A stretch of DNA of 64,000 nucleotides from Neoceratodus forsteri (lineage: Eukaryota > Chordata > Ceratodontiformes > Ceratodontidae). The DNA lies in assembly GCA_016271365.2 (NCBI GenBank), contig CM028129.1, positions 841,606,001 through 841,670,000 of the forward strand, given 5' to 3'. A model generated the notes under the pieces. That model was not told the DNA's origin and did not search any database. It saw only the letters and a program-made list of their open reading frames with translations. Below are positions 21,610 through 32,717 of the stretch, in pieces (position 1 is the stretch's first letter; the number at the start of each line of letters is the position of its first letter). The position numbers were made by a program, and so were the translations under genes.

Positions 21610-22165
21610 CAAAATACAGCTGTAGTGGCTCAGTGGTTGAAAACAAGCATATTAGTTCACATACCAGGGCTGTTTTGTATAATCCAAGTCACAACCACCG
21701 TAGCAGTGAATGGTCAGCACCTCAAAAAAATGGCTTGCTACCCAAATATTTTTTATGCTGTGTCATTTTAATCAAATTCCCAATACCAGCAGCAACAGTA
21801 AGAAAATGTCTCAGGCTCACATACAGTATACAGCATTTAAAATCCAAAGGCTAGAGCAGTCACAATGTTATTTTTCATAGGCTTAGCATTCAAACAAACC
21901 ACTGACTGTCTTGCAGACCTGAACCCAAGACTTCATGTGACTGATGTTTCAACATCTGACTGATGAAGATGTCAGTGTATGAAAAAACACATTATGACCA
22001 CTTTAGCCTTTGAATGTTAAATGCTGTATACTGTATGCGAGCCTGAGACATTTCTTTAATGTCACTGCTGGTATTGGGAATTTTATAAAAATGACTGCAT
22101 AAAAAAAAAAAAATTGTGTAGCAAGTCATTTATTTTGAGGTGCTTACTGTTCACCACCATGGTGA
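21610..22165. repeat. Inverted SINE-like pair forming a large foldback
   Basis: The segment 21700-21875 (CAGCACCTCAAAA, GGCTTGCTAC, AATTCCCAATACCAGCAG, TGTCTCAGGCTC, ATACAGTATACAGCATTTAA) recurs in reverse complement at 21980-22155. The left copy is preceded by TAGTGGCTCAGTGG (21613-21626), a good polymerase III A box, with a weak B box downstream. This suggests a tRNA-derived SINE, with a second headless copy in inverse orientation. Both lie in the 3' part of the Tigger element. Confidence 0.65.
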
Positions 22166-22398
22166 ATGTGACTTAAAGACACTTTAGAAGTTTTAACATG
22201 TTTTAAAATGTTTTTTAACATGTTTTTAATACAGTACTTTTATTGTATTGATATAATAAATGCACACTGAACATCCTACAAGTGTCACCATGTTCTGTTT
22301 CTCACTACGGTAAGCTGAGACACCTGAGATAGACAAGTTTCATACGTATGTACATATTTGGGCATTCCCGACCATGTACATACAAGCGGAATTAACTG

Positions 22399-22490
22399 TG
22401 TTTATTTATTTCAAGAGTTTTACAATGAGAGATATACCTGGTAACAGCTCATTTCTGGATGTGTCCCAAATGAACAGCATAAGTAAGTGC
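22399..22490 (-). mobile_element. LINE 3' tail fragment (L2-like)
   Basis: Read on the minus strand, GGACACATCCAGAAATGAGC, CTGTTACC and GTAAAACTCTTGAAATAAATAA match the 3' UTR end at 9905-9970. It is a short 3' piece directly adjoining the Tigger terminus. Confidence 0.5.
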
Positions 22491-22589
22491 TAGAATGCTG
22501 GGAAAAATTGAGGAGGGCTATATTCTCCAGAGATGGCAAACAATTCTGGAAATTAGTTTGTCAGGGATACAATAAATACTGTATGCTAA

Positions 22590-23611
22590 TAAGGTAGAAG
22601 CCTAGTACTCCTGATATGTGGACTGCCTATTTCTCAAATCTGGATTTCTCCACAGAAGAAGTTCAGAGAGCCGCACTAAATAAAATTGATTTGGGTATTC
22701 TAACCTTCCCTCTTCCAATATACATATCAGAGTAAGGGATTATCCTGGCTATTAACCAACTGGCATCTAACAAAGCACCAGGACCAGATCGAATTATAGG
22801 AGATATTTACAAATCCTTTAGTGACTGGTGGGTACCCATATTCAAGAGAATATTTAACATACTCAAACAAGGGCATGCATGCCCAACAAGCTGGCAAGGA
22901 AGTATAGTTTTTTTTCCCATATTTAAAAAAGAAAATCCAAAAGACCCAAGGATGTACAGACCAATTAATCTGATAGATGTTTCCCAAAAAATCTTTTCTA
23001 AAACTATTTTATCTCGACTCTTGGCCTGTCTAGAGAAGCATGCTATTATCAGCGAAACACATAATGAATTTAGGAGTACAAGATCCACAATCCAACACTG
23101 TTATGTGTTGAACCATCTTGTATGGAAATATGTAATAGTGAAGAAGGGGAAATTTTATTTCTACTTTGTGGATTTTTCATCCTCGTTTGACTGCATAAGT
23201 CATAATATATTATGTCAGAAACTTCAGAATTTAGGAATACCACAGAAATTACTTAACATATTAATCAGACTTCATAAGAATACTTGGGCCAAAGTTCAAT
23301 ATGATCAATTTGGCCACATTACTGTTGATTTCCAAACCAATCTTGGGGACTGTCAGGGTTGCCTGTTGGCACTTACACTGTTTAATATCTCTATCAATGA
23401 AATATTGAGAAGTCTAGACAGTCCAGAATTTCATGCCCCTAAAATAGCTGATACAAGGGTGGACTGTTTAGCCTATGCAGATTATCTGGTTTTATTATCA
23501 TCTTCTGTAGTAGGACTTCGAAGGAAGTTGGAAACTTTCTCAGATCTCTGTGCTAATCATAAATTAAAAATAAATAAGAAATAAAACCAAAATGATAATA
23601 TTTGGGAATAA
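22590..23611 (+). pseudogene. Non-LTR reverse transcriptase fragment, clade unresolved
   Basis: Open for 210 codons (22952-23584), preceded by a further in-frame stretch from about 22650 (EVQRAALNKID, then SNKAPGPDRI after a stop). Reverse transcriptase blocks in order: WQGSIVFPIFKKENP, YRPINLIDVSQKIFSK, EFRSTRSTIQHCYVLNHLV, FYFVDFSSSFDCISH, LGDCQGCLLALTLFNISINE, and the catalytic LAYADYLVLLSSS. Tyr-Ala-Asp-Tyr replaces Tyr-Ala-Asp-Asp, which alone would inactivate it. Both the endonuclease and the 3' end are missing. Motif wording differs from the CR1 copies, so it is a different LINE lineage. Confidence 0.8.
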
Positions 23612-23618
23612 ATCAAAA

Positions 23619-24084
23619 CAAGCATTTGTCAATGCCGAATGTTTTCTTGCTGGCATTGGCATTGGTAGTGTAGGAGTTAGAGAGATGCATAATAGGAATG
23701 GCAATGAAGTATTGAACTGAAGCCAACCCCACCACCACCCTGCAGAGACTGATAGACATTGGGGTGTGCCTTTGGGTCATCAGGCATAACGGCCATGCCA
23801 TTTCTCAACACCCTACCCTGCAGACACTGACAAGTGTCATGGTGTGCCTTGGGGTCTTTGGCCCTTTTGCGCACCCCATTCCATCAGAAAATATTGTGAG
23901 ATGGGTGCGGTATAGGAGAATGGTGTGAACTTTAGGGCCGAAGAGTCCAAGGCACACCTCGATGCCTCTCAGTGGCTGCAGGGTGGGGGTGGAACGGTAT
24001 GAGCACTGCAGGTGATAATCCCAGTCACAACCCTGATGCCTGTCATTCTCTACAGGGTGGGGTGTTATGGTCAGAAACCCTAAC
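23619..24084 (+). repeat. Family X copy 2, unique part
   Basis: Starts CAAGCATTTGTCAATGCCG and matches the complement of 11430-11613 for about 190 bp (TTCTTGCTGGCATTGGCATT, GGAGTTAGA, GGAATGGCA, GAAGTATTGAACT, CCACC-CCCTGCAGAGA). Beyond it are two phrases of the type GGGGTGTGCCTT-GGGTC, a short tandem pattern, leading into the 300-bp array. Confidence 0.65.
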
Positions 24085-25690
24085 GCCTCAGGCATTCATT
24101 GGTATTTTCACTCCAAATTTTCAACATGGGTTTTTTTGTGACCCCCACCTCATGAACAGTGGCAATATCAGTTTGTTAGCTGAAAGCTGCTTTTGCACAG
24201 TGACTACGGCATTTGTCACCACGGTGCAAAAACACATTCTGAACAGGATGTGAAAAATGACAGCTGTACTGTTCATGGAGAGGTGTAATTAGTTTGGGGA
24301 TTTTTTACAGCAGATTGTTAACACAGGCATTTTGGGACCTCCGATCATGAACAGTGTCACTGTGATTTTCTTTATCTGTCCCCAACAGTGATTTCCCAGA
24401 GCGACCATGCATTTCTGTGCTGAAAGTGTGAAAACACATTTCAGCCATGTTGTGAAAAATGACAGCTGTGCAGTTCATAAGGAAGTGTGGAAAAATGCCA
24501 CTGGTGAAAATCTGGACTGAAAATATTACTAAGTCATGAACTTACGAGGGTGCGTGGAAACTGTGCAATGCTCACTCTTAACACAGTCATTTTATGGACT
24601 TTTGTCACCAAATTTTCAACATAGCCATTTTAAGACCTCTGGTCATGAACAGTGTAACTGTAATTTTCTTAATTTGTCCCTAACATTGCTTTCACACATT
24701 GACTGCACCATTGTGCACTACATGTGCTGAAACACATTTTGGGAGAGATGTAAAAAATGGCAGCTGTACTGCTCATAAGGAAGTGTAATAAAATGGCAAT
24801 GTTGAAAATCTGGCATGCAAATATTAAAAATTCGCAAACGTGCGAGTGTGCGTAGGAACTGCGCAATACACATTCGTAAAACAGTCATTTTTAGGAATTT
24901 TTTCACCAAATTTTCAACATAGCCATTTTAACACCTCTTCTCATGAACAGTGTCACTGCAATTTTCTTAATCTGTCCCAAACATTGATTGCACACACCAA
25001 CTGCGCCATTGTGCGCTACATGCAGGGAAACACATTTTGGGCGACATGTGAAAAATGACAGCTGTACTGCTCATAAGGAGGTATGGGGAAATGGCAATGT
25101 TGAAAATCTGGAGTGCAAATATTAAAAATTTTGCAAACTTATGAGCGTGTGTAGGAACTGCACAATGCACGCTCGTAAAACAGTCATTTTTAGGAATTTT
25201 TTCACCAGATTTTCAACATAGCCATTTTTAAGACCTCTGCTCATGAACAGTGTCACTGTGAATTTCTTAATGTGTCCCATACTTTGATTTCATACACCAA
25301 CTGCGCCATTGTGCGCTACATGCACGGAAACACAGTTTGGGCAAGATGTAAAAAAATGACAGCTGTATTTCTCATAAGTAGGTGTGGTAAAATGGCAACA
25401 CTGAAAATCCAGAGTGCAAATATTTAAAATTAAGAAACTTATGAGCAGCATAGGGAACTGCACAACGACACTCGTAAAACAGTCATTTTTAGAATTCTTT
25501 TCACTGGTTTTGCAACATGGGCTTTGAGAGCCTACCTTATGAACACTGGCACTGTTGTTTCATTAACCAGTCCCAAAAGGTGATTTCATGCAGTGACTGT
25601 GAAATCACCCTTCGGGCTCAATTAACACCATGACAGTTCAAGAATTCATGAGGAGGGGTCCCAAAAATCCCATGTTGAAGATTTGGTGCC
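24085..25690. repeat. Tandem array of about 300-bp foldback monomers
   Basis: The landmark TCATGAACAGTG occurs at 24150, 24345, 24643, 24941 and 25241, with a degenerate copy near 25537, giving spacings of about 195, 298, 298, 300 and 296 bp. Each monomer has ATTTTCAACATAGCCATTTT on one side and AAATGGCAATGTTGAAAAT on the other, so each folds on itself. Part of the inner sequence also pairs (GAACAGTG..TCA with TGACAGCTGTACTG). The first unit is short. No coding content. Confidence 0.85.
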
Positions 25691-26060
25691 AAATTGGGTG
25701 GGGCCACAGGAGCGGGACCCCAGTGGTCATCGAAGGCAGTGGAGACAGCAGCAGAGCAGGTCGTCATGCTGGAGGGGGGCTGGCTTTTTTGATGCTTGCT
25801 GGATCCCTGGGGAGCAGGGATATGCAATGACATCCAGTGTTTGCTCCGCCCCCCCCAAGGTGATGGCGCTGGCTGCAGTGGACCCCCAGCCTCCACCAGG
25901 GGTCTGTAAAGTGCTGGACATGCTTCCTCCCTCCCCCCAGAAAAGGAGCACAGTCCCCAGGATGCTCGATTCTTCTCCCCCCCGCTGGCCCTCCAACTCC
26001 CATGTCCATTTCCAAACCCAGGTCATTGGCATCATAAACAGAAATCCAACCATTGCACCA
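25691..26060 (+). repeat. Family Y copy 1
   Basis: The block ending GGATGCTCGATTCTTCTCCCC, CATTTCCAAACCCAGGTCATTGGCATC matches, in order, blocks near 45,950-46,045 and 58,775-58,865. Upstream parts are GC-rich and match less well. The open frames on both strands here are not conserved between copies in reading frame and I do not consider them coding. Confidence 0.5.
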
Positions 26061-26444
26061 GAGGGCCGGCTGATTTTCCTCCATAAGCATGCCAGCCAGT
26101 TGTTGTATCGTTGTCCTCTTGCTCTTCACAATTTTTCATTTTTTTTCCCTAGTCCATCTATTGCTTTGGACACAGTGATGCTTTTCCACTGATATCATCC
26201 CACCAGTTCTGCCCCATGTTGCCTCAACACTTCCTTTGTCTTCTTTTCTATGGCATGTACAATACAATTTGTCACACACCTTCTCCACACAATCAGCTGA
26301 AGAACCTGTGAGCTCCTTCCTTTGAACACATTATCAGCTCCACAGCTTTGTATATATTCAGGACCTTGCACTCAGTCATTCTGTGAAGGTCGGCCATGCA
26401 GCTTAATGTGCATAGTTTTAATGAGGCATTTGCAAAGTACAGTG

Positions 26445-26901
26445 CTAGCAAAGGCACTGGTCCAGTTTCTGTTCTTTGATGAGTTTAATATGTGTTGGTT
26501 GCAGACTGTTAAATTTAGTTGCACCAATGTTGCACTCTGGATTTTCCTTCAGAAATTCTGCATGCAGTGCATTGACTGATTTTGAAAGAAAGGCTTTGGC
26601 ACTTTGACTTCTTTTCAAAAATGACTTCTTATAAGACAGAGGTGTGGCCGACTCGTCAAAAATGTTTTTCACTTTTTTGGCAGTTTCCAAAGGCAGCGAT
26701 GATTTGTGTACATTTTTCACAAAGTTCTTTTCTCTGTGTGATGCGTTCATAAGTGCTCTCCAGCTGATCCCAAGGCTTCTGCTTTCCTCTTGTAGCATAT
26801 TGTATTTTTTCAAAACCAGAAGTGCTTGTACTCATTCTGTTTTTGTCCACTCTTGACTTTTTCCTGAATGACCTCCACCAGTTTCTTCTCCAGATTTCCA
26901 C
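26445..26901 (-). pseudogene. Unrecognised coding-like ORF, Lys-rich, possibly from a mobile element
   Basis: Two overlapping minus-strand frames, 26901-26656 and 26813-26445, join into one plausible protein after a frameshift near 26800. Visible features: a basic N-terminus (WRRNWWRSFRKKSR), many Lys and Ser, and a C-terminal stretch with ECNIGATKFNSL and LIKEQKLDQCLC. Downstream, after a stop, the minus strand continues with Cys-containing text (KELTGSSADCVEKVC) near 26290-26330. The amino-acid composition looks like a real, decayed protein rather than a repeat translation. I do not recognise the family; a DNA-transposon accessory protein is one possibility. Confidence 0.45.
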
Positions 26902-27099
26902 AGCAGGCCATGTTTTGTCCTCTCTTTGACGGTGCTGACTTCTTAGCTGGTGAACATGACAATATCAAGCTTATGGACTATAGATGCAAAATGGGTGGGT
27001 GACTGTGGTAGGGCCGATCATGCCTTTTGAAGTGCCTTCCAGATAGCACTGTCAGATCATAAATTCACAACTCCAGCTGTATCAGGATTACCAGGTATA

Positions 27100-27503
27100 T
27101 TTATTTTGATTGATTATATATTGATTGCCACCCCACCCTCCCCTCCTGACCAATCCAGCCCCAGGAAGGGTGACTTCTCCTCCATCCCCACCCCACCTCA
27201 CCCCCTTCCCTCCCTCCACTACTTCCTCCCTACTCTAATTTCCACAGCATTGACGACGCATCAGCCATGGTACTATTATTTCAACTGCCTCAAAATTGCT
27301 CTGGCACCTGCTGTTAGTTACTCACCTGTTTCTGTCTGATCTATGGTTATTTGGTTCAAATGCCTGCTTACATGACACTATACTTTGTACTACAGTTTTT
27401 GTTAATCGTGTCTCATTTTGTCTGTTAACCTGTCATGGAACCTTGGTAAAAGAGCTTTGCTCAAAGGTATGTCACCAAAATTTCATAAATAAATAAATAA
27501 ATT
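27100..27503 (+). mobile_element. LINE 3' UTR fragment, probably L2-like
   Basis: A pyrimidine-rich stretch is followed by CATGGAACCTTGGTAAAAGAG, GCTCAAAGG and an (ATAA)n tail ending near 27502. The layout resembles the 3' end at 9600-9985. No coding part is left. Confidence 0.45.
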
Positions 27504-28074
27504 TGCACTGATGATGTGTTATTTTCCACTCCTAGTTGTTGATGGGCCTCCTTGTAGTTTTGCCATCTTTTTTCATTAATTCTCCTCTTCTTCTGTGCTG
27601 ACATTGCTGCACATTGCTGTCTTTTTTGTTCTTTCCATATGTCTCTTTGCTGCTCCTTTGTTTTGTCGTCTCCTCGTGTGGTCAGTTATTGTGTACTATA
27701 CACTCAGCATTCTTGCTCTGCTTTAATTTCCTCTGGTTTTGACATTTTTCTGTACTGCTGCATTCACAGCCTAGACTTCACTCTATTCACAGCACTTTTC
27801 CTCATCCAGGTTATCACAGTAAGCCTGTGATTGAGCTCTGTAGCTTTCCTGATATGAAACATAACATTCAGGGTCATTTTTAACTCTATCTCTGAAGTGT
27901 TTACTTCTTTCCTTTCCAGACAGTGGAGTGGACAAGTTTCTCATTGCAACTCTGAGCAAGGATACAGCAGACGTGCATTATCTTTAGCTATGTTGCGGTT
28001 CCATCATGCAGAGAAAACCTTCAGAAACAAAATGTTTCAGAATTAGTCAATCACTCAATAATTTCTACTTTCAG
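27504..28074. other. No recognisable feature
   Basis: AT-rich, T-rich on the plus strand; open frames are short and low in complexity. Confidence 0.45.
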
Positions 28075-28385
28075 AGCTGATATGGCCCGCATGACAGAGG
28101 GCACCAGTTAATCACTACAGAGATGGAACAAAGAAGAACACACATCACTTGATTCACCACGCAAGGATCAACAAAATGAAGGAGAGTGCATATCAGTTGC
28201 TTCTGAACAGATGAGACAATGGAACTAAGAGAGTAGGCATAAATTGCTTCACAACAAATGAAATGACAGAACAAAGAAGAGAGCACATGAAGTGATTCAA
28301 CACAGATGAAATGATGTAACGAAGGAGAGAGCACATCATTCACTTTAGAATAAGTGAAATGACGGAACAAAAGAAAGTACACATT
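28075..28385. repeat. Minisatellite, left half (unit about 48-50 bp)
   Basis: Units of the form ACAGATGAAATGATGGAAC, GAAGGAGAGAGCACAT, CAGTTGCTTCA repeat about six times with divergence. The same repeat continues at 29990-30180 after a LINE insertion. Confidence 0.8.
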
Positions 28386-29989
28386 TCGTTTTTCATTTCA
28401 CTTTTATTGAAGGGTTAAACCATTGAGAAAATACTCATTTAAAATGGTGACCCAGGGCAAAACACATAATTTACAACAATACATACATTCTATACATCAA
28501 TACAAAAGTACAAAGAAATTCCAAACACATACAATAAGTTACATCAGTCCTACTCACACTAAACAACACTAACAAAATAAAGTGCAGCAACTCTTTGATG
28601 TTTTACTGAATCAATGAACCATTGTTTTATAATTTTAGTAGGTGGGGATTTTACATTTACTAAACAAAACTGTGCTAGCAAACTATTCCATAACTGGGGG
28701 ACCATATAACTGAAGAAATATTTGGACCTATCACTGGTTGACAATGGCACTACCAATTCCCTATTTACAGCTTTCCTCAAAGTCATATTTAAATCCCTGA
28801 CCGTCAGTCTTTCATAGAGATAGTCTGGGATATTACCCTGAACACTCTTGTATGCAAAGATTACTTTATGTCGTCTCCTCCTATCTATCAAGGAGATCCA
28901 ATCTAATTTTGCATACATAGAACAATGATGGATGTCTCTAGGGCACTGTAAAATTAGTCTTGCTAACCTATTATAAAGAACCTCCAAGTTTTGTAACTTG
29001 ACCAGGCTCTCATGATCATAAAGAATATCACTAAAATCAATCATTGGAAAAACTTGTGTTTCTATAATTTTTTTAACAAATCACTCCCTAATATAGGTTT
29101 ATATCTGTATAGTACCCCTACTCTTTTACCTAAATCCCCTATACAGTAAGTTTGTCAACATGAACATTTCCTGTTACTGAAGTATCAATCCAGTACCCTA
29201 AATATTTCTACTGGGAAACTTGTTCTAATCTAGCACCCCCCTGAGTCAACTATAGTCAAGTCCAAACAATTCTTCAATCTAGGAACTGATCCCAGGGCAA
29301 TACTTTTTGTTTTAGATATGTTCATTTTTAATTTAGATTTCTCAAAATACTCTTGAATGGTATTAAAACTTAATTGCAGTTGTACCTCAATTTCTTGTAC
29401 AATCCTAGCAGAGGTATATACAGTATTATTGTATCGTTGGCGTACAAATGGTATGCCGACCCCCTAACTACATCCCCAGATTTATTTAAATATATCAGGA
29501 ACAACAAAGGGCCCATTACTGAACCCTGTGGTACTCCTCGAACAACCGACAGGGGGGTCAGAAGTGATACCATTTATGGTTGTTGCCTGAAAACTCCCAC
29601 TCAGATATGATGCAACCCATTTAATAGCATGTGCAGATAGCCCTACATCCCTCAACCTTGACAACAATATTTGGTGGTCAACTGTGTCAAAGACCTTGGA
29701 GAGGTCAACAAAAAGATGGTGCCATTTAATTGGCCTCTTTCCATTGCTCTGCTGACATCATCCAAGACCCTCAACACGGAGACCACTATCCCATGAGTCC
29801 TACGGAATCCTGACTGATACCTATTGTACAGACTATTCAGTGACATATCCACCAACTGAGCCGCCATCAGCCTCTTAAATAACTTAGAGACCTGAGGCAG
29901 CAAGGAGATTGGACGATAGTTTGCCAGCTGGTCAGGGCTGCCCCCTTTAAATATTGGGACAACCCTGGCCAACTTCCACATCCAGTGCT
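28386..29989 (-). mobile_element. 5'-truncated LINE (Jockey superfamily) inserted in a minisatellite
   Basis: Minus-strand LINE with 3' end at 28386 and coding similarity up to about 29970. CACAT occurs at the left edge and near the right edge and may be the target duplication. Because minisatellite units flank it on both sides, the insertion point is clear to within a few bases. Confidence 0.75.
28559..29970 (-). pseudogene. LINE reverse transcriptase, broken
   Basis: From 29970 on the minus strand: ARVVPIFKGGSPDQLANYRP, ISLLPQVSKLFKRLM and NRYQSGFRRTH (fingers); a frame change over the FVDLSKAFDTVDH region near 29690-29720; then [40 protein letters not shown] and [11 protein letters not shown] (catalytic block, YAND in place of YADD). 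The C-terminal frame 29044-28559 has YNRLARLILQCPRDIHHC and VPQLWNSLLAQF. The wording places it in the Jockey/Rex/CR1 group, but not in CR1 itself. Stops and YAND make it inactive. Confidence 0.8.
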
Positions 29990-30190
29990 TCACTACAGAT
30001 GAAATGACAGAAGGAAGGAGAGAAAACAGCAGATTATTCCAAACAGATGACATGATGGAATGAAGGAGAAAGCATATCAGTTGGTACAGAAGAGATGAAA
30101 TGATGAAAGGAAGGAGAATACACATCAGTTGCTTCATAACAGATGACAGAGAGAAGGAATGGTACAAAGAAGAGTGGTGCACTGCAACAG
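29990..30190. repeat. Minisatellite, right half
   Basis: Continues the unit seen at 28075-28385 (AGATGAAATGAT, GGAAGGAGA, CACATCAGTTGCTTCA). The open reading frame starting at 30182 on the minus strand begins in this repeat and runs into the LINE by chance. Confidence 0.8.
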
Positions 30191-30916
30191 CAAATTAATC
30201 AAGCTCTGGCTGCATCATGTGAAATGCAAATAACTGTCTGAATAAAAGTCAGACAACTGTGTCTACATCTCAGCATTCTCTCTATATAAAACACTGTACA
30301 ACAATGACAATCAATGTGGATTTAAAAACTATTGGTGGTGCAAACAAAATTGAGAATGTGGAAATAACATGTAGGCAGTGAAAATAAAATGGAGAGGGTG
30401 GAAAAAACAAAAGCAAAACAGTTCCAGCAAAACAATAGTTAGGAGCCCTACCCCCCACCTCATGATGTCAAAATGGCTGAACATCGAGCAGAAAACAAAG
30501 TGGTGCTTAGCATCCAGCCTTGCTAAAACCATGCAGTGCTTGTTGTAATATCCTTGGCCTGAATAAGGTGAGCCACCAAAAAACAACATTTCCAGAACAA
30601 CACAAACATAGAAGTTGTTGGCAGATAAGGACCTCTTGGCCCACCTAGTCTGCCCTATTTTTCCTACCTACAGTGCCACTGCAGACCCTACTTGGTCTCT
30701 GTATTGCATCCCCCCCTTGCCTTACTTATAAGATCCCTGTGTGTCTATCCCATGCTTTATTGAATCCTGTAACCATTTTAATCTCCACAACCTCTGCTGG
30801 GAGGCTGTTCCAAGTATCCACAACTCTTTCTATGAATAAGTACTTCCTCACATTTCCTCTCAGTCACCCCCAGCTTCTTAGTGTGACCCCTTGTCCTTGA
30901 GCATCTTTTTCTCTGA

Positions 30917-31207
30917 AAAATTTTATTTTTATTGATTTATTTAAAAGTTTCTCAAGAAAAGGCACACTAAGCAGCTATTGCTCATTTCCAGGTGCATCCT
31001 GAGGGAAAGGAGAAGGGGAAACAGAATGAGCAGACAGAATAAGGTGGCAGTAAGTTATACATGTAGCTGAGAGGAAGAGCTTACAGTATGTACATACATA
31101 ACCCTGATTACAGTTATCCAGCAGCAGTTAAAACATAGCAGACAGGAAAGCAGAATGTGGTAGTGTGTCTGTATACAGATCAGTACATACCCATTTAACA
31201 GTACAAT
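30917..31207 (-). mobile_element. L2-like LINE 3' tail inserted in CR1-C
   Basis: About 290 bp with no counterpart in the other CR1 copies. On the minus strand it ends CTTGAGAAACTTTTAAATAAATC, preceded by GGATGCACCTGGAAATGAGC, the same 3' end type as 9905-9970 and 22399-22490. The exact right boundary is uncertain by a few bases. Confidence 0.6.
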
Positions 31208-32717
31208 GCTCTCTACCTGTACCTTGTTTATACCTGTGAGGCATTTGAATGTTTCTATCATATCCCTCCTTTCTTCTAGGGAATGCATGTTTAATTCCTT
31301 AAGCCTTTGTAGGGCTTCTGATGCAGGCCCTGCGCCATTTTGATTGCCCTCCTCTGTACCACCTCCTCCTCCCTGTCTATGTCCTTTTGGAGGTGGGGCC
31401 TCCAGAACTGCACACAGTACTCAAGGTGTGGTCTCACTAGTGATCTATGCAGGGGTATTATTACCTCCCTCTTTCTGCTAGTGATACCTCTGCCTGTGCA
31501 TTTGAGCATCCCGCTAGCCTTTTCCACTGCCTTGTCTCACTGTTTCGCTACCTTCAGGTCACCAGAAATGATTACCAGCCTGGTCCCTTTCCTGTTTTGA
31601 GGCTGCTAGTACTTCTCCCAGTAATACGTTGCCCCCGGGTTTCTATGCCCCATGTGCATTATTTTGCACTTTTCTGCGTTGAAGCCCAACTGTCTAACCC
31701 ATGATCATTCTTCCAGCTTTTTTAGATCCTCGCCCATTGTTTCCATCCCTTCCCCTCCAGTGTGTCTACTCTGTTGCAGATTTTTGTGCCATCCTTGAAC
31801 AGCCATACCTTCCCTTCCAGTCTTTCTACAATGTCACTTATAAATACATTGAAGAGAACTGGGCCTACTACTAACCCTTTTGGCACCCCACTGGTCATGT
31901 TGCCCTCTCCAGAGTGTGTGCCATTTACCACCACCCTCTGAGTCCTATTGTTCAATCAGCTATCTACCTATCTTATTATTTTGGGACCCACTCCCAGGCT
32001 TCTCAGCTTGCTCACCAGTCTTCTATGTAGAACGGTGTCGGAGGCCTTACTGAAGTCCAAGTATGCTATGTCAACCTCTCCTCCTTGATCCACTTCCTTG
32101 ATCACCCAGTCAAAGAACTCGGTCAGGTTTGTCTTGCAAGACCTCCCTATGTGAATCCATGTTGCTCAAATTTGAAGATCACTGGAAACAAAGTAGAGAG
32201 AGAGATAGAGAAAACAGCCACAACTTCCTTAAATCAAAGCAGTTATTTAATAGACTACACTGAATTAAATTATTACTTTTTGGACCTGTGTAAGTAACTA
32301 GTATTGGTTCTCTGTTTTTGGGGTTGACGTTTCTTAGTTTAACTTTTATTTGCCAGGGAGGAACTGTAGCTGGGAGATATTTGCAGTCATTTGTGACTAG
32401 ACCTGTTGCTTAACCTCTGTGAAATAGGTGTCTGAAAGGAAGGAATGCACTCCCCAGGGTGAAGGGTCAGAGTTGGAGTTGATTGTTTCTGGAAGGCACA
32501 TGTTTACTCCCACCCACCTCAAGCTCATGACTTCCTTTATAGCAGGGGTTCTGACATCACTTCCCCAAAACTGTTAGCAACATACATCTGTTTATATCCT
32601 TAAAGGCACAGCACATTGAATAGGAGTAGAGACACTCACAAGCTTGCACACACTAAAACAAGAACAAAAAAAAAATAAAAGAAAAGAAAAGCATCAGTAA
32701 CAGGAAGGAACACAGAC

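Larger units (their letters stand above)
18938..22398 (+). mobile_element. Tigger (pogo superfamily) DNA transposon, degenerate
   Basis: The ends are inverted repeats: CAGTCAATTCCACTTG at 18938 and the complement of CAGTTAATTCCGCTTG ending at 22398. TA precedes the left end, as expected for pogo-type insertion; the right flank reads TG, so one base of the TA duplication has probably mutated. The interior encodes a Tigger transposase relic (20042-21320). The element is 3.46 kb, longer than the roughly 2.4 kb typical of the family, because it holds foldbacks and a microsatellite. Confidence 0.85.

Noticed and set aside
21955..21990. CTGATGA followed by a GAAA some bases later, a possible second hammerhead
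   Set aside because: The intervening bases do not form a proper stem II and no NUH cleavage site with pairing stem III is present.
24085..25690. CRISPR array
   Set aside because: The repeat unit is about 300 bp and continuous, with no short repeat and unique spacer pattern, and the DNA is from a vertebrate-like genome.
25683..26192. Overlapping ORFs on both strands in family Y copy 1
   Set aside because: GC-rich sequence leaves all frames open; the other two copies do not keep any of these frames.
29980..30182. Extended N-terminus of the LINE frame starting at 30182
   Set aside because: The first part is translated minisatellite; it joins the LINE frame by chance.
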